Origin: Heliocidaris erythrogramma | Taxonomy: Eukaryota > Echinodermata > Echinoidea > Camarodonta > Echinometridae | Assembly (NCBI GenBank): GCA_025617745.1 | Contig: CM046853.1 | Location: 50,832,934-50,896,933, forward strand | DNA length: 64,000 nt | Direction of reading: 5' to 3' | In this document: positions 11,612 to 26,600 of the stretch, in pieces | Layout: every line of letters begins with the position of its first letter | How positions within the stretch are numbered: the first letter of the stretch is position 1 | The notes under the pieces: model-generated | Told to the model about the DNA's origin: nothing | The model's input: the letters and a program-made list of their open reading frames with translations, nothing else | The model's database searches: none | Made by a program: the position numbers and the translations under genes

Positions 11612-14600
11612 CTGTTGACAAAAGAGGGGATAAGAATAGAAAAAATAGTTTGAAAGAGATACATGATAATTGTAATGTTTGGAAAAAGAATATTGAGCAT
11701 TACCGTAAAAGCATGTTTGTCTGGATTATATGTATCGAGTTCTGGGAAAGGTAAAAGGTAATTTGTGAGCTTTCTCATTCTTTTATGTTAGTTTTTTATG
11801 CTTGTTTGCAAGATTATCGTAGTAGATATGTCCCCTGAAAAGGATTGCTCTTTAAATGCTCTCACATTCAAAATATGACAAGAAACAGCTGAAATTATCG
11901 GCCTGAACATATGTGTGTAGTCCCATGTACACATTTCTGTGTGCAGTGCATGTGACTCTCAGCAAGATTGAGTCAATTTTTCTTATCATTTTGGTGATTC
12001 CAAAACCTTACAGCATACAACAATTCTTATGTGCTATATAATCTACCTTTGCCAATTGCTTTGAGACACAATTCAATCTCATGACCAGAACTCAACTTGA
12101 TCTTTAACCAGATATCAATTTTCCCTCAGTTATGGTCATCGACTACCATGGATGAAACAAGACATTGTCATGCAGACATTGAGTACCCTGCGGAGAGCAA
12201 CCACACAACTAGTACTGTGGCTAACACTTGAAGGGTATAAAGACAGAGAAAGAGTACATACCTACAAAGACTGAGAGAGACAGAGAGAAAATAGATGACT
12301 AGGAAGCACAATGTCAAAACTTAAAATCATCTTGGGTTGGTAGAAGAGCCCTACAAATAACAATTGAAGGATTGAAGGGACAATGATTCAGTATATTGTT
12401 ATGTTCCTGTTTTAAAGGGCTGGCTTACCTTCTTAGATACATATTTCTTCTTGCCTGCCTTTCTTTGCAGAGGTTTCTCATTGGGCACACGATTGCTGAG
12501 TGGTTTAACCTTGTAGATACGGACAAGCCAGTGTTCTGTGGTGTAGGCCTCTTCTAGATGCTCAAAGGAGATATCTTTCTTCCCAATCTCCACTCCTCTC
12601 GTCCGGTCAAAGCCTGCCGGCGACCGGAAATCAAGCTGTAATAGAGCAAAAGAGAGGATTGCATGACCAAAAATAGATATAACTGATTGAATCTTTCAAT
12701 TTTCTCTGTGTTTCCATGTGCTAGACTTCACAATATTAAAGGCCTTTGATTTTTTTTTCTTTCAATAAAAGAAGCCAACTTTCCTTAATTCCTCAAGAGT
12801 CCTATAAGCAGGTTCTGTTTGAAGAAAAAAGAAAGTAAACAGATTTTTACAAAGGCTACGACAAGGTGTCAAAGAAAGGTTTCAATTTTGAGTCAGTCTT
12901 GTTTTCTTGTTTCTCAAATATAGTCTGCTCTGCTACACCTCACACATGTATATGAAGTCTCGCTTCTCCAATTGTATACAATCATTCTGCTGAAATTACA
13001 CTGACAAATGAAATGTCTCATAATACATGAAAAAATAAAAATAATAATAATAATGCAAAATTGCATGTCTCTATGCACTTTAAAAACAGAAAACGAAAAG
13101 TTTATAAAAGAATAGAAAAAATACACTGGGTTCATGTTTCTGACTATTCATAAGTGGTGAAAAAATATGTTTTCAAAGTACTGATGAAGGTAGCATAGGT
13201 TCCTATATTTTTGAGTTGTTCTGGCAATTTGTTCCACAAAAAAGTGGCTGCGTATGAGAAAGACCTTTCCCCGTATGACTTTGTCAAAGTAGAGACTTGG
13301 CATTGGAACATAGCATTCTTTCTGGTTTATATGGAGTTAACAATTCAGTAAGATAGGCAAAAACAGTCTCAAAACTTTCTTGTTATCCATCGAGAATAAA
13401 TTATCTTGGTCTACTGCATCTTGAAGATACTTACCTGCAATTCCCCAAACCGATAGTAACACATTTTATACATTAAGCAGTTGTGTAGCGTAGGTGATCC
13501 AGCTTTATCCACTCTGAATTCCCCATTTGGTGTGAAGTAGTTACTCTCCTGTAAACATGTTCAAAAACACAAATTAGTTAGTGAACACACAACACAGAAT
13601 TGGAAAGAGAGAGTGCCGGTAAGCGAACAAGCAACATTTCTCCAAAATTAATACAATAAACAACCCACATTATGAGCTGAATAGCACATGATTATGTTGA
13701 AACATTTCAAAATAAACAGCTTGTGGATAGTGATATTCTGTATGGTATCTTGCTCTTTTTCTTTAATCTCACAGCAGTTCCTGGAAATGTAGTCAACATT
13801 TACACCATATAAGCCGGGACTGGAGTTTGAATACAAACTCAGTTTAGTTGTACTAGCCTCATACAGCAATGCAAAGGACAGAAAAGGCAAACGTAAATAT
13901 TCAAATCAGAAATATATTTAAGTGGTATTTGAATTAATCCAAATTACTCTTTTACATTACAAGCAAATTTTCGTGAATTTCGCAAGTCGCAACTTGATCG
14001 CGAAGTTAACAACACGCTAAAATATTGCCAAACAGTACCGTAGATGTGCGTCTGGCCAGGACATCCGTACACAGCCGGCCAGCAGTACTCGTAGTACCCG
14101 ATCGATCTCAGCACTGCTATAGTAGCGCAGCGTGGCTGTATGAATGTGGACTGAGTTGAAGAGCTTACCAAAATCACCACTTCACTTTGCGAAAGTGCAT
14201 CATCATTGCTGTTTGTAAATTTCCCAATCGCGAATATAACCACTCTCAAAATAGCCTTGTTAGTCCAATTCGTGAAAAAATTACGTCCACGAACTGTATG
14301 GCGTATACAGTAAACCATCATGAGACCCTTCATTGCACTGAGTTTTTACCTTGATATCTCTTGGGTGCTCTCCCTCTGCTATCCTAACCATCCACAAGAA
14401 TTTGTTGATGTCATCACCTGAGTATCCAATCACACCTCCAAATATTACCAGGACGTAGTCGACATCCAGTTCCCTCATTATTTTGTAAGATGCAGTTTCA
14501 TTTGATGACATGGCCTTACCAACCTGGGGAAGGTAAATGCATGTTGTTGGTATCAAGAAGTTTGAAGTAGTACATTTGGTATAAACAAGTTTAACATCTG

Positions 14601-17600
14601 AAATGTGAAAATGTCCCCCCATTTTTTTCCATTTACTGTCGAACCAAAAACTTCTGCAATATGAAAATGATGTGAATTGCACAATTTGGTGTTGTGATTC
14701 AATTAATTTTTTTGGGATGAAACTATTACAGAATTTTGACCACTCAGAAAATTCATGAAAATTCCTTGTAGGCAAAAATTGTCTGATTTTAGAAACTAAA
14801 CTCTCAGCAGTAAACTTTTCGGATACAAATACTTAACATCGCTCTTTGTTATCTTCATTTAGTATTCTTTCAAATGTGTCGCTCTTTGTTATCTTCATTT
14901 AGTATTCTTTCAAATGTCATGCAGCAGAAAACTATCATTGATTCATCTTAAAATGCCAAGAAATGGCTTCAAACATATCGTCACTTACTAATGCTATATG
15001 ACTGTTGTTCCATGTGTTATTATCTACTAAAGTAGTCTTGTTTCCCATGCCTGCTATCTGGTAGCCGTAATCCCACCATGACATCACACGTGCATGATCA
15101 TCTGTGTTCTTGCGCAGCCAGTAGTATGCTTCGCGGAAGTCATCTAGAATAACACGAGACCTAAATGAAGGAGAAATACAATCAAAGTTATCTAGAATAA
15201 CACGAGACCTGAATGAAGGAAAAATACAATCAAAGGTATCTAGAATAACACGAGACCTAAATGAAGGAAAAATACAATCAATGGTATCTAGCATATCACG
15301 AGACCTGGATGAAGGAAAATACAATCAAAGGTTATCAAAGATAATCTATCTATCTAGCTCAATTGTTACCAAATATTCATATGCATAGAGAAATAACAAT
15401 CTGCCATGTGATTCTGAAAGAAAAGGTGTAATTATCATATCTGAAAATTCATTTCAATTTGGTAATTTGGTAATGTCCTTGTGGACAGATTTGCTGGCTC
15501 CAATGTATCTAATTCACGGAACAGAATGCAAATCTTGCTCTTTTCCTAACCTTTTACTATAAACACATGAAACAGACAGACATATGCTTACCCGTCTTGA
15601 TTGTGTGAAGCAAGCACTATACTAGGACTGGAGTAAGCATTACTGGTGACCCAAGTACAATGAACAGAGAAGAGCATCAGGGTCATGATGATAGCAACCA
15701 CAACAAATCCTTTCAGATTACCGCCCATGCCTTCATCATCCTTGCCCTTGTCTGTCTTGATACGTCTCACTTTACCAGCCTGGATGACAACAAAATATAG
15801 ATATATTAATAATGATAACAATATAATGTTTTTATATTCATTGTGCAGTTCAACTCGGACTGGATTCTTAAAGCGCTTTACAAAGAAAGGTAATGTAAAT
15901 ATTAACAGAGAGCAGATAACTCAAGAGCAAACTAAAACAGTAATGAAAATGTAGCAATAATAAACCGATAGGCTGTGAATTTACATGGCATATACAGTCA
16001 AACCTGTCTACTAAGTAAAGCCTGAAGCAAATGTCTTTGGACAAATCGTTCACTGTTTGGAATCTAAAACCTGATTGTACCTTATCATAATATTTCCTGT
16101 TCTTGCGATCAGCATCCTCCTCGTCTTCTTCGTCTTCCTCCTCGCCTGAGAGAGATTTCTTGGGTAGTTCATCCACCAGGTATTCATTGAGAGTCTTGCT
16201 GATAGCAATGGCAGCTAGGATGCACACCACTGGAGTCAGGGTCAGCATCAAACGCACCATCACACCAGCAAAGTATACCGCGCTCAAGGCATACAGGGTG
16301 ACTGAAACATAAGCAATCATTTCAATTAAGCCCATTTATTCTCCTTGAAAGTGAGACTTTTAGTTCAGGGTCAACATCAAATATACCATCACGCCAACAA
16401 AGTATACTGAAAACAAGGCATACATAAGTAAGCTCAAGGGATTCATGTCTTTATTAAATCAAAGGCATTTTATCAACATTGCTTCTCTCCATCCAGGTGT
16501 TAAATGGGTACCTGGTAGCATGCGAAAGTCTATGTGATTGGATTTGCATGTGTACACCTGTAAAATAATGAACAGACGGAATGGTCCCAAATGGAGTAGA
16601 GTGTGCATTGGAGTGCAGAATCATTTTTTAATTGAATGATCAATGAGGTAAAACTACACTGTAAAGCACTTTGATGACTGTAAAATCCAAAACTTTCATG
16701 AAATCAAACTGCGATTAGTTAATGTGAGCAGTTCTCATTGCAAGACACTATTGCAAATTGCAAAAATTCTATGTTTGTCAGTAATGATTCTTTCATTTTG
16801 TGAGCTGAAACTTTCGTAAATTTTACAGTAGTTACTTGCCACAGGAATGTTGCTATATAAATTTAAAATTGAACAGGATGAACGCGACTGCGTCTCCTAT
16901 ACGTCTTCCCTTAAATTCAGTTGATGGCTCAAACTGTCCTTGAAATATTGTGATAACCAAAATAAAAAGCCTACAATTACATGTTAATTGACCTCTCTGA
17001 CATTTGACCTAACACTATATAACCAAAAAGTCTGATCACTTTATCTCCTACTAGTCATGAATACATGTAAAACATAGTTGAGATATGGTGATAACAAAGC
17101 TAAAAAAAACCCATTGATTTCACATATAATGACCACTTTGACCTCTATGACCTGTCTACTTTGACCTACGTGAACAAAAAACTAATCAGTTAGTCTCACT
17201 GTGTTTATACATACTAGTCTCACGTTTGAAGTTAATGGCTCAAATTGTTCAAGACGGTGTTAAGGCAAAAACCTGCAATTTCATGGTAATTGACCTCCAT
17301 GACCTGTGACCTTCATTTGCAAAAGTCTAATCAGATCGTCTTCCTATGGTGATACCAAGTTTGAAGTTATCGGATCAAATGGTTCTTAAGATATCATGTT
17401 AACAAGGTTAACACTTGCAATTTCAGAATTAACCTCTATGACCTTTGACCTACATACCCCAAAATCTAAACTGATCGTCTACCTATGGTGATACATACTA
17501 GCACCAAGTTTAAAGGTCAGGCTCAAATGGTTCTTGAGTTATCGCAAGAAAGAGGCTAACACTTGAAATTGCAGAAACTGACCTATGTGACCTTTGACTT

Positions 17601-20600
17601 TTGACCTACATGTACGTACCCCAAAATCTAATCAGATCATCTTCCTGTTGTGATACATACTAGCACCAAGTTTAAGGTCCATAACTCAAATGGTTCTTGA
17701 GTTATTGCAAGAATGAGGCTAACGCTTAACATTTCAGAAATAAACCTTTGACCTACATAACACAAAATCTAATCAGATCGTCTTCCTATGGTGACACGTA
17801 TTAGCACCAAATTTGAAGTTCATACCTCATGTGCATCTTGAGTTATCGCGAGAACAAGAAAGCATGACGGACGGACGGACAACCCAAAATCATAATGCCC
17901 ACGGCACCACCATCGGTGGGCGGAGGCATAAAAAAACCCTGTTATATTGATGAATATCAAAAGGCACTCACTGAAGACTCTCTCATCATTGATATCTTTG
18001 ATGACAAACCAGAGTCCAGCTGGGAATGTACAGACCAGGATATGAAGGTCAAAGAAGAACGACACCCAGGTCGTCGGCTGATGCTCTGACACCGAGGCAA
18101 TGATTGGAATGTGAATCTTGGCATAGCTGTAAAGAAAAACAATCCAATGGCCATCATTTATGAGTGCATTTATATGTACTACCAATTCTCTAATTTAAAA
18201 TATGATGGCTGCGTTTATGTTTTTACACCATAGAAAATCTATTAAGAATCTTTTTGGCTCAATCCTAGATTAGCACATATATGATTATTCTTACAATGCC
18301 AATGATAATTTGTTCAGCTGAAATTGAAATTACTCATATTCTTATGGTGCTAAAATGATAACTATTTTCCCTTCTTTTTCTTTGTTCACTTCCATAACTA
18401 GTACATATTTAACATGTTGATAAATGCTGTTTTTATCCAGTTTTCTGACTGCAAGAATGATGATTAATCAATGAAATCCATTATAAACAAGCAATAGAAT
18501 TTTATTGCTCAGAACTTCAACAAAATGGATGTTCTCTTTTCTTCTGCCCAGTTTGAATACACCTGTAGATTGGATCCCAGGCCTCATGCAATATTTCTCA
18601 CTTAGATATTGAAATATCAGCCCAGCCCTCTTGAAAGAGGTGATGTGTAGGATATGGTATTGTATTCCCAAACACCTTTCTTTGTTTGAGATCAAGCTTC
18701 TCTGAACATATTAACCCCTACCGTGCCGCGGACGGCAAATCCCGCCCAAAAGTTTCAGTGTTGAACATTTCATTTAAGCTCAGAATGGCTTGAAAATTCT
18801 TCCTAATACAGAAACCTGTGCCTTCAATATAATATTCATTCCTATGCAATATAGCTTCGCCCAGTTTGCTCAAGAAAAAAACTCATTGAAAGTTAATATT
18901 TAACTCTTGAAAGTTCATATTTGAGCAACTGTCAAAAATCTGGTGGCATGGAAAGGGTTAAAGAGCTTGAAGGAGGTTATTTGGCTCAACAGCCACCCAT
19001 TGTTCATCCTTCCTTTTGTGTATGATGTGAATGGGGATTAACCATGTAAATAATTTGTAACCTCTTAACACATTGTTTGTGTACATACAATCCCATAAAA
19101 AACTGGTACACATTCTTAATACACCTAACCAACTAAATAACTTCAGAAACATTACATGAAGCCGTACATTATCATTAACATTACATACAGAAACACAAGA
19201 TGTTACAATATGATATACTATAATATGTCTATCCTCCCTTCTGTTTGTGATTTGAATGAGGATTACTCATGTAAAGAGTAGGTAAAGTGGATATGCGCCT
19301 GTTCAACACACATTAACCTCTTACCACAATGTAAACACACATACACAACCCAAAGTGTTCAAGCACATTCTCAGTACACCTAAACGAACTTGAGAACTTC
19401 ATTACAATTATGTGAAGCTTTATGTTCCAAATATCACAATATACTGTTGATATGTTTCTGTGATGTAAGTTCTGTATAAAAATTACCTTATAAGCGGGTA
19501 TTTCAATATATTGTTTGCTGAAAGCCAGAAGGACGTTAACCCTGTGTTAAAGTATATGAGTTAACGCCCTTCTGGCTCCAAACAGACAATATGTACTTAA
19601 TCGATATGCACACACTTACCCAGTATCATACAGTGAGTAGAATCTACCACTCCATGGTGCAACATAACCTGCATCAAAAGAAGAAAAGAAATGAAAGAGA
19701 AAATGTACTTAAAGAGCTATTTTACATTGAAATAAAATGAACAACAGAAATACGAATGAATAAAAAAGTAAGGACATGAGAGAAAGCTACAACTTTAGTG
19801 TATTTTGAGGGCAAAGCACTAAGAATGTAATAATAATGAAATAAAAATGTAGGACATTTCAAAAACATTTCAAAACATAACATTTACGCTGAAGATATGC
19901 ATAATACACAAAAAATACAAATTTTCCAAAGGAAATGTGAATGTTTGGATAGTTGAGAGTCTTGAACTCACCTGCATAAGTTAGGAATACAACACCCAAG
20001 AAAGTGACCCCTGCCGTACCAAGCACACCAAAGAAGAATAGAGAGCGGAATTCTTGCTTGGTCAAGAAATCCTGAACATATCTCAGGAAGGCAAAGGCCT
20101 GAAGCAGAACAAAGGTACCTGAAAAATAAATATAAAGAAAGAACACAATCTCAATAAAAACAGGCATGTTGATATGAAATGTTAATACTTCTTTTATTTT
20201 CTTATTATTTCAATCGTACGCAGGTTGCATCTGGCCCAGGCCTTAAAGGCAAAGTGAAATAGATTCCTAGTTTCTCTTCCCCTCCCGTTTCCTTTTTTCA
20301 GCCTGTCTCAATTCTGAAGGGTTACTTGATATTTGACTGGACATGAAATAAAGAATAATCTGAAGAAATCTAGACTATAAAGTAACAGAATATCTTTTGA
20401 GCCTCAGTTGGGCATGGTAAATGTAATTTGACTAAGAAAATTTATCTTGAAAATGGCTCAACAGTATTTGTGTGTACAAAAAAAAAAAAAAAAATCACAT
20501 ATCAAATAACACAGGAAAAAAATAGACAAGGAACTAGGATACAATTTTGTTTTGCCTAAAGTCAACAAGTAACATGGTATCAGATCCAATTTTGCACCAC

Positions 20601-23600
20601 AGATTCCTGAAATGTTTGTATTCATAATATTGCTTTTATATGAATATATACTACAGTGGAAACACACTGTAACAAGGACCTTGGGATCATGAAAATGTCC
20701 TTGTTATACGAGGAATCATCAGGGTAAATGAAACAAAAGGACATGAAGACATGAAGACAGAGGACCAGCAAAATTACCTTTTATATCAGGAATCTCATTA
20801 TAACAAAGCTCTTTATAATGAGTTTCCACTGTACATTAAATCAGTTCATATTTATTAAGATTATAATAACTAACAGTTCACATAATGCAAATATGAATAG
20901 TATGTACATGTAGTATGCACAATTTATTTTGGGCAGCAATGCTATCAAAATGCTCCTAAAGGCTTACTACATAAAATAATATGCATACATTGTACGAGAA
21001 TTAAGAAAAAATATTTTACAAAGAGAATTGCTGAAGTCGAACAAAATGGAAGTCCACACAACAAACTACTTGCACAGAACAGTCTTTATAAGTCCAAGCA
21101 CTGCAGATAAAGAACTAACTCAGTATATATGCCATAGAAAAGTTCTGTTCAAAGAAAATAATCTGCTGATTTTAAAGAAATGCTGAAAGCCAACATAAAT
21201 TTACCTGCAGCTGCCATGTGTTCACTTGTTCTCACTGGCTGAAAGCCTACAAATGGGACCTGCATAGACATCAAGGTTCCCAAGATGTAAAATGTACAGA
21301 ATGCTGAAAAACAAGAATAAATATCAAGTATTAGTAAACATTTGAAATATATGATATAATACTGGTAAAATCATTGTCATTAATATTGTGATAATATATG
21401 ATAGACATAAACTGATTCTGACTAAGCATCAAATGAAATACCTGCATCATACAAGATGCAAATAATAATAAATATATCAAAGTTTGGACTTTCTGATTGT
21501 AAATTTAAAAAAAAAATAACATCAACTGATGGCACCAATTCTTTTTAAGATCTATCTTGAATTAACAATTCCACAAGAAAAATCTCCCACATAGAGAACA
21601 TTATATTCCAATGAGTTGATACGATCAGGTCATTACTTATTAGTTAGCATAATGCCATTTTTCAGTAGAAACCAGGCCCAGAATAGCAGTATGGACTTCT
21701 GGCGAAACAGAGGAAGACTTTACCATCACTTTTCCATGCATTTTCAAGGATAAAATAAGAAAATCCATGACCCTTTTCTTGGTCTTGAATGGAAAAGAGT
21801 CAATTCCTTTAGTCTAGAACTAGAAGTAAAATGTTGTGCAACTATCTCTTTATTATAATATTCATAAATATTTCTCTGAATTTAATTTCTACATGCGCCT
21901 TGAGCACTCCAGAGTGGACTTGGCACTATATAAGTTACATTTATTATTAATATTGATTTTCCATGACTTTTGGTACATTTCCTTTTTTTCATGACTTATC
22001 CAGGTCAAGAAATCTCTCGTTTATATTCATGACTTTTCCAGGTTTTCCTTGACTGTAGGAATCCTGATGTACTACTCACCTACATAGATACGGTTTGAAA
22101 AGCGTCCCATGAGCAGCAGGACACATACATGTAGCGGGATGAGATTGATAATGAACACATAGCCTCCCCATGCTGAGACCTGTAACAAATATAAATATGA
22201 AAGGGGATGAATGATTACAAAGCCCTAAAAAAGAGTTCAGTTTGTGAGATTTTTATTATCACTGATCTGGTCAGATATACACGTACTGAAATACACAATA
22301 AACAAATAAAAGCAGTACTTTTCAATTGTATGATAATTTAAGCAAGGCTGTGTGACTTTGGTATCATTTTGACAGTTAATAAACATCACTCTCCACAATT
22401 ATAAAATAAACAACATTTCTTGTAACTTCTAGACAGTTTCTTTCACAATGCAATCACCTGACCAGTACCATATTTTATCTTTAAATAGCAGTATTATAGT
22501 ACACAAATTAACTAAACTTACCATGTAGAAGTATGACAGAGCAGTAGCTGAAGCCCAGGCTACAGATCCTGTCTTCACAGCCTTCAACTGTACAGAAAAC
22601 AAATAAAATAAATTCATCGTTAATACTTCTAATCAAGAACATTGTGCACGTTTTTTTTTTTTTTTAAACACATACAGGACATTCGTAACCAAAGCATGTG
22701 AGCTTGGATCAGGCTTGTCATAAACAAAAACAGAGTGAATTTTTAACAAAATCAGTTTCTACATATTTTGTTGGATTACTCATGGGAAACATCACTGAGA
22801 ATATCTAAAAATATCACTGGATTTTGCAAGGAATAGAGATGGTAAAACATTCACGTGGCCTGAAATACAAGGTACATCACAGATTTTATAACTTTTCACA
22901 AAGAGATTCATCTGTGTGAAGAAGCCTAATGGGGTGTTGCAAGAAAGTTGCGATTGATTGCAAGTTGCAACTGATCGGTACTGACCAATCAAAATCATTG
23001 TTGCAAGCGCATCTTCTTGAATGGGCAGACCCTGAACCATTCAGAATGGTTGTTCTAATTTGCTTTACAATTTGCAATTGATTGCAATTGATTGCAACTT
23101 TCTTGCAACACCCCATTAGAATGAACTCTGTACAGATTTTGAAATAACCTTTTGAACTCAAGCATCTCTGATGTGTCACCTCATTGCTTTGTTGTTAATT
23201 ACATTCCTCCTTGTTTACACAATTTGGCAGGAGATAAACTCTTTAATTATTTCTTGTAGATATCTCCTTTCACGCAATTTACAAGCTTTCCACTGTTAAA
23301 CACCTGTGCATGTGAATTTCACACCAAGCATGTCCTGTGTAATATACATGTAATTTACAACCTGTCAATCAAGATACCTGATATGCCACATAGACCTACT
23401 TTTCTCTAATGCTAGCTATAGAAGTACTGTAATGTTGTACTAGAGTATGCAAACTTTCATTTCTATTAAATTTTAACTAGATGAATCTTCGACCGCGTGC
23501 GGTCGGAATTTATGCCTCTGCCATCACCAGATTGGAAATGTATGGCATGTACACTCCAAAAAAGGATTGGTCCAACAAAATTACAAATCTTTTCACTTAA

Positions 23601-26600
23601 AGTAGAACGTTAATGATTTTAAATATTGGCTTAATACTTATTATTGCATAGATGGCATAAATTAAACAAGGTTATCCAAATTCAACGCTTGGAAACATTT
23701 GAAGTAATGATTATTATCAATTATAAAACGGTAAAATACATCCCCCGATATAGCAGCTGAAGAGCTCCTCGAACGCTGCTGAGATATGTGACGACACACC
23801 CTGGACCAGTCCTGTCTAAGCAGACGATGTCCCATAACATCTTACACATTTTTCAGAGCCTATTTTGTCATCTCCTCTTCACTTATTTCTCTTCCTTCAC
23901 TAGCGTCAGTCTTAATGTTAGTCTGTTGCCTCACTCTTAACTTCGTGTATGGTATTATTTTGATGAAAAATGCAGCGTTAAAAAAATAAAGGAATCAGTC
24001 ACTTGTAAACAAAATAAGACGCCATTGTATTTTCAGCTGCTTGCACCGAGGCATGTTCGGCGTTTCAAGAGGGAACGAATACCATCCTGCTATTATTCAG
24101 AGGGCTTTTCAATTTGAAAGTGGGGTTTATTTCATTGATCACTGACCCTTCTCCTATGTATTTACAATCAAACGGTTTTAGCTATCAGAATCAGTTTCAC
24201 TTTCCCTTTATAATGGTGTGAAATAAGGTCATGTTTAAATACACCAAACTCTTTATAATTTGATAAATAATTGCATTGCAATTACGTTCATTCATTATAG
24301 GACGTTGTCTGCTTAAAGTAGAACGTTAAGGATTTTAAATATTGGCTTAATACTTATTATTGCATAGATGGCATAAATTAAACAAGGTTATCCAAATTCA
24401 ACGCTTGGAAACATTTGAAGTAATGATTATTATCAATTATAAAACGGTAAAATACAGCCCCCGATATAGCAGCTGAAGAGCTCCTCGAACGCTGCTGAGA
24501 TATGTGACGACACACCCTGGACCAGTCCTGTCTAAGCAGACGATGTCCCATAACATCTTACACATTTTTCAGAGCCTATTTTGTCATCTCCTCTTCACTT
24601 ATTTCTCTTCCTTCACTAGCGTCAGTCTTAATGTTAGTCTGTTGCCTCACTCTTAACTTCGTGTATGGTATTATTTTGATGAAAAATGCAGTGTTAAAAA
24701 ATAAAGGAATCAGTCACTTGTAAACAAAATAAGATGCCATTGTATTTTCAGCTGCTTGCACCGGGGCATGTTCGGCGTTTCAAGAGGGAACGAATACCAT
24801 CCTGCTATTATTCGGAGGGCTTTTCAATTTGAAAGTGGGGTTTATTTCATTGATCATTGACCCTTCTCCTATGTATTTACAATCAAACGGTTTTAGCTAT
24901 CAGAATCAGTTTCACTTTCCCTTTATAATGGTGTGAAATAAGGTCATATTTAAATACACCAAACTCTTTATAATTTGATAAATAATTGCATTGCAATTAC
25001 GTTCATTCATTATAGGACGTCGTCTGCTTAAGCAGGATCGATCCCGAGTGTGACGACATCAAAACATCGCTATATTTCTGGCGAATCCTCGGATATTCCA
25101 GATGCTGAGAAGAGCTTTTATTTGTGTTGTTTTTATAATCACCAGATACGCAGTTGACATAAAACTTATACGATTGCCATCTGTAAGCTTCCCAGTTTCT
25201 AGTGATACATTAATTGCCATATTTGTGATTTTCTTTGAATATCTACTTTAAGCAGGATCGATCCCGAGTGTGACGACATCAAAACATCGCTATATTTCTG
25301 GCGAATCCTCGGATATTCCAGATGCTGAGAAGAGCTTTTATTTGTGTTGTTTTTATAATCACCAGATACGCAGTTGACATAAAACTTATAAGATTGCCAT
25401 CTGTAAGCTTCCCAGTTTCTAGTGATACATTAATTGCCATATTTGTGATTTTCTTTGAATATCTACTTTAAAAAGCACAGGAGACAGAAAATTTATTAAC
25501 CATTTATTAACCATTGATGACTTAAAATCATCAAATACACCAAGGAAATAGATATTTTACAGCAAATAGACCACTGTCCCCTTGATATTTCTAAAATAGG
25601 CCTAGACTCCATACATCACGAACCATTTTTATGTATATAATGACCTCTATGACCTTTGAACTTTGACCTTGAGACCCTAAAATCTAATCAGTTCATCGTC
25701 CCTCGCATATGCATACATGGGCCAAGTTAGAGGTTGATCTGTCAAACAGTTCTGAAGTTATTACGAGAACAAACTATTTTTATGTACATAATGACGCCTC
25801 TGACCTTTGACCTTTGACCTTGAGACCCTAAAATCTAACCAGTTCATCGTCCATCCCATATGCTAACCTAGGTCAGGTTAGAAGCTGATCCGTCAAACAG
25901 TTTTGAAGTTATTGCGAGAACGAACCATTTTTATGTACATAATTACCTCTTTGACCTTTGACCTTGAGACCCCAAAATCTAATCAGTTCATCGTCCCTCC
26001 CATATGCATACATGGGCCAAGTTACAAACTGATCCCCAAAAAACGGTTTTTAAGTTATCGCGAGAATGAAAAGGGGACGGACGGACGGACGGACGGACGA
26101 CCCGAAAACATAATGCCTCCGGCACCACCTACGGTGGGCGGAGGCAAAAAAATTGCTAAATTAGAGTTACTGGGTCAACAGAGGTAAATTTGCATACCAG
26201 GGGTTAAGACTGGATTACTTACCCATAGATAGTAGGTGAAAAGAAGGGCAAAGATGGCAATTCCTTCATTATCATAAGATCCAGCCACTGATCGAGAGAT
26301 GTACCCCGGAACTGAGAACAAAAAAGAAAATTACAGGTTTCATTGGTACATACACAGACATTAAAAAAAAAATTACAATACATTTTTACAAATGCCTTCT
26401 CTGCTAGCATAAACACAGTGTAATAAATTAACAACAGTTAATTCATAAAATCTTTATACGGACAATCTAAATTTCTTCTTTAGTTCTCAAAATTAATATC
26501 TTTAATTTATAAAGCTTCTCTTATGGAATGTAATTTCATGCCCAAAATATTTTCTCTGAGGTATGAAGGTTACAAATTAGAGTGCATTGATTTTTTTTTT

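Noticed and set aside
14281-14775. 164-codon ORF on the minus strand
   Set aside because: Its middle is STT3B exon 15 (14350-14523); the extensions are intron read-through beyond clear splice sites.
25903-26187. ORF ending '...[20 protein letters not shown]'
   Set aside because: It is the conceptual translation of the satellite element's GGAC and 'ggtgggcggaggca' end; such peptides recur in spurious gene models.
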